A DNA stretch of 49,330 nucleotides, from the NCBI GenBank assembly GCA_017516785.1, contig JAFXAV010000050.1, positions 1 to 49,330 of the forward strand. Direction: 5' to 3'. Source of the DNA: Oscillospiraceae bacterium (GTDB taxonomy: Bacteria; Bacillota_A; Clostridia; Oscillospirales; Oscillospiraceae). The position numbers and the translations under genes are program-made. The notes beneath the pieces were generated by a model. That model worked only from the letters and a program-made list of their open reading frames with translations, had not been told where the DNA came from and did no database searches. The number at the start of each line of letters is the position of its first letter. Within the stretch, counting starts at the first letter, position 1. Shown one piece after another: positions 49,328 to 49,330 of the stretch.

Positions 49328-49330
49328 CAA

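Noticed and set aside
47270..49330. A 686-codon minus-strand open frame across the Na/Pi gene
   Set aside because: It is antisense to a clearly recognised transporter and extends through repeats at both ends.

Overview
The window looks like chromosome of a gut-type Clostridia, most likely Oscillospiraceae (Ruminococcaceae): GC-rich genes with strong AGGAGG-type ribosome binding sites, sigma-A style promoters, a SpoIIQ-like M23 protein that suggests endospore formation, LytTR/DUF3021 and PotABCD modules, and interspersed palindromic repeats of the kind seen in this family. The assignment comes from recognising families and style, not from a search.

Layout. 1-1.5 kb: a short minus-strand operon (TIGR04076 protein, then a D-cysteine desulfhydrase/ACC deaminase-type PLP enzyme). 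1.6-19.9 kb is an accessory-looking island and the most unusual part. It holds two loci of the same design: a winged-helix STAND/NACHT ATPase regulator transcribed divergently from a member of an unnamed protein family (1593-2456 beside 2653-5211; 16436-17593 beside 14260-16233). One of the two paralogues carries an inserted Mfd/CarD-type RNA-polymerase-interacting domain. A third, larger NACHT ATPase (11076-14273) overlaps the second regulator. Between the loci lie a tight four-gene operon (69-aa protein, ClpP, an AAA-like protein with a degenerate P-loop, and a VirD4/TraG-like ATPase ending in an L7/L12-ClpS-fold-like domain) and a secreted protein resembling a pre-toxin. To the right is a Ro60 (TROVE) locus. 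Its leader appears to encode, in order, a hammerhead ribozyme, a Y RNA with a permuted tRNA-like module (YrlA type), a second minimal Y-like hairpin, and then the Ro60 gene, which is split by a one-base frameshift.

20-27 kb: housekeeping and transport genes, namely pnuC behind a terminator/antiterminator leader, a MerR-TipAS regulator, a split chromate transporter pair, RibD-C and SDR oxidoreductases, a TM2 protein, and a shortened GPH sugar transporter with a DUF1349 protein. 27-35 kb: small regulators and enzymes (XRE HTH, nitroreductase, winged-helix HTH_42 protein, LytTR/DUF3021, DsbA-like, YgjP-like metallopeptidase, P-loop kinase, peptide deformylase-like, HAD, ProXp deacylase). This stretch is interrupted by three copies of a previously unrecognised small-RNA/micro-ORF cassette with covarying terminator stems. 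35-41 kb: a minus-strand run of esterase, FUSC exporter, LysE exporter, a P-type-ATPase-like protein without the DKTGT site, RlmB and a SpoIIQ-like peptidase. 41-49.3 kb: potA-potB-potCD polyamine importer, an ECF sigma/anti-sigma pair, a MITE-like repeat and a Na/Pi cotransporter, ending in a second palindromic repeat.

The best candidates for an undescribed system are the duplicated STAND-regulator plus RID-paralogue loci, the ClpP/VirD4-L12 operon, and the hammerhead-Y RNA-Ro60 transcript.
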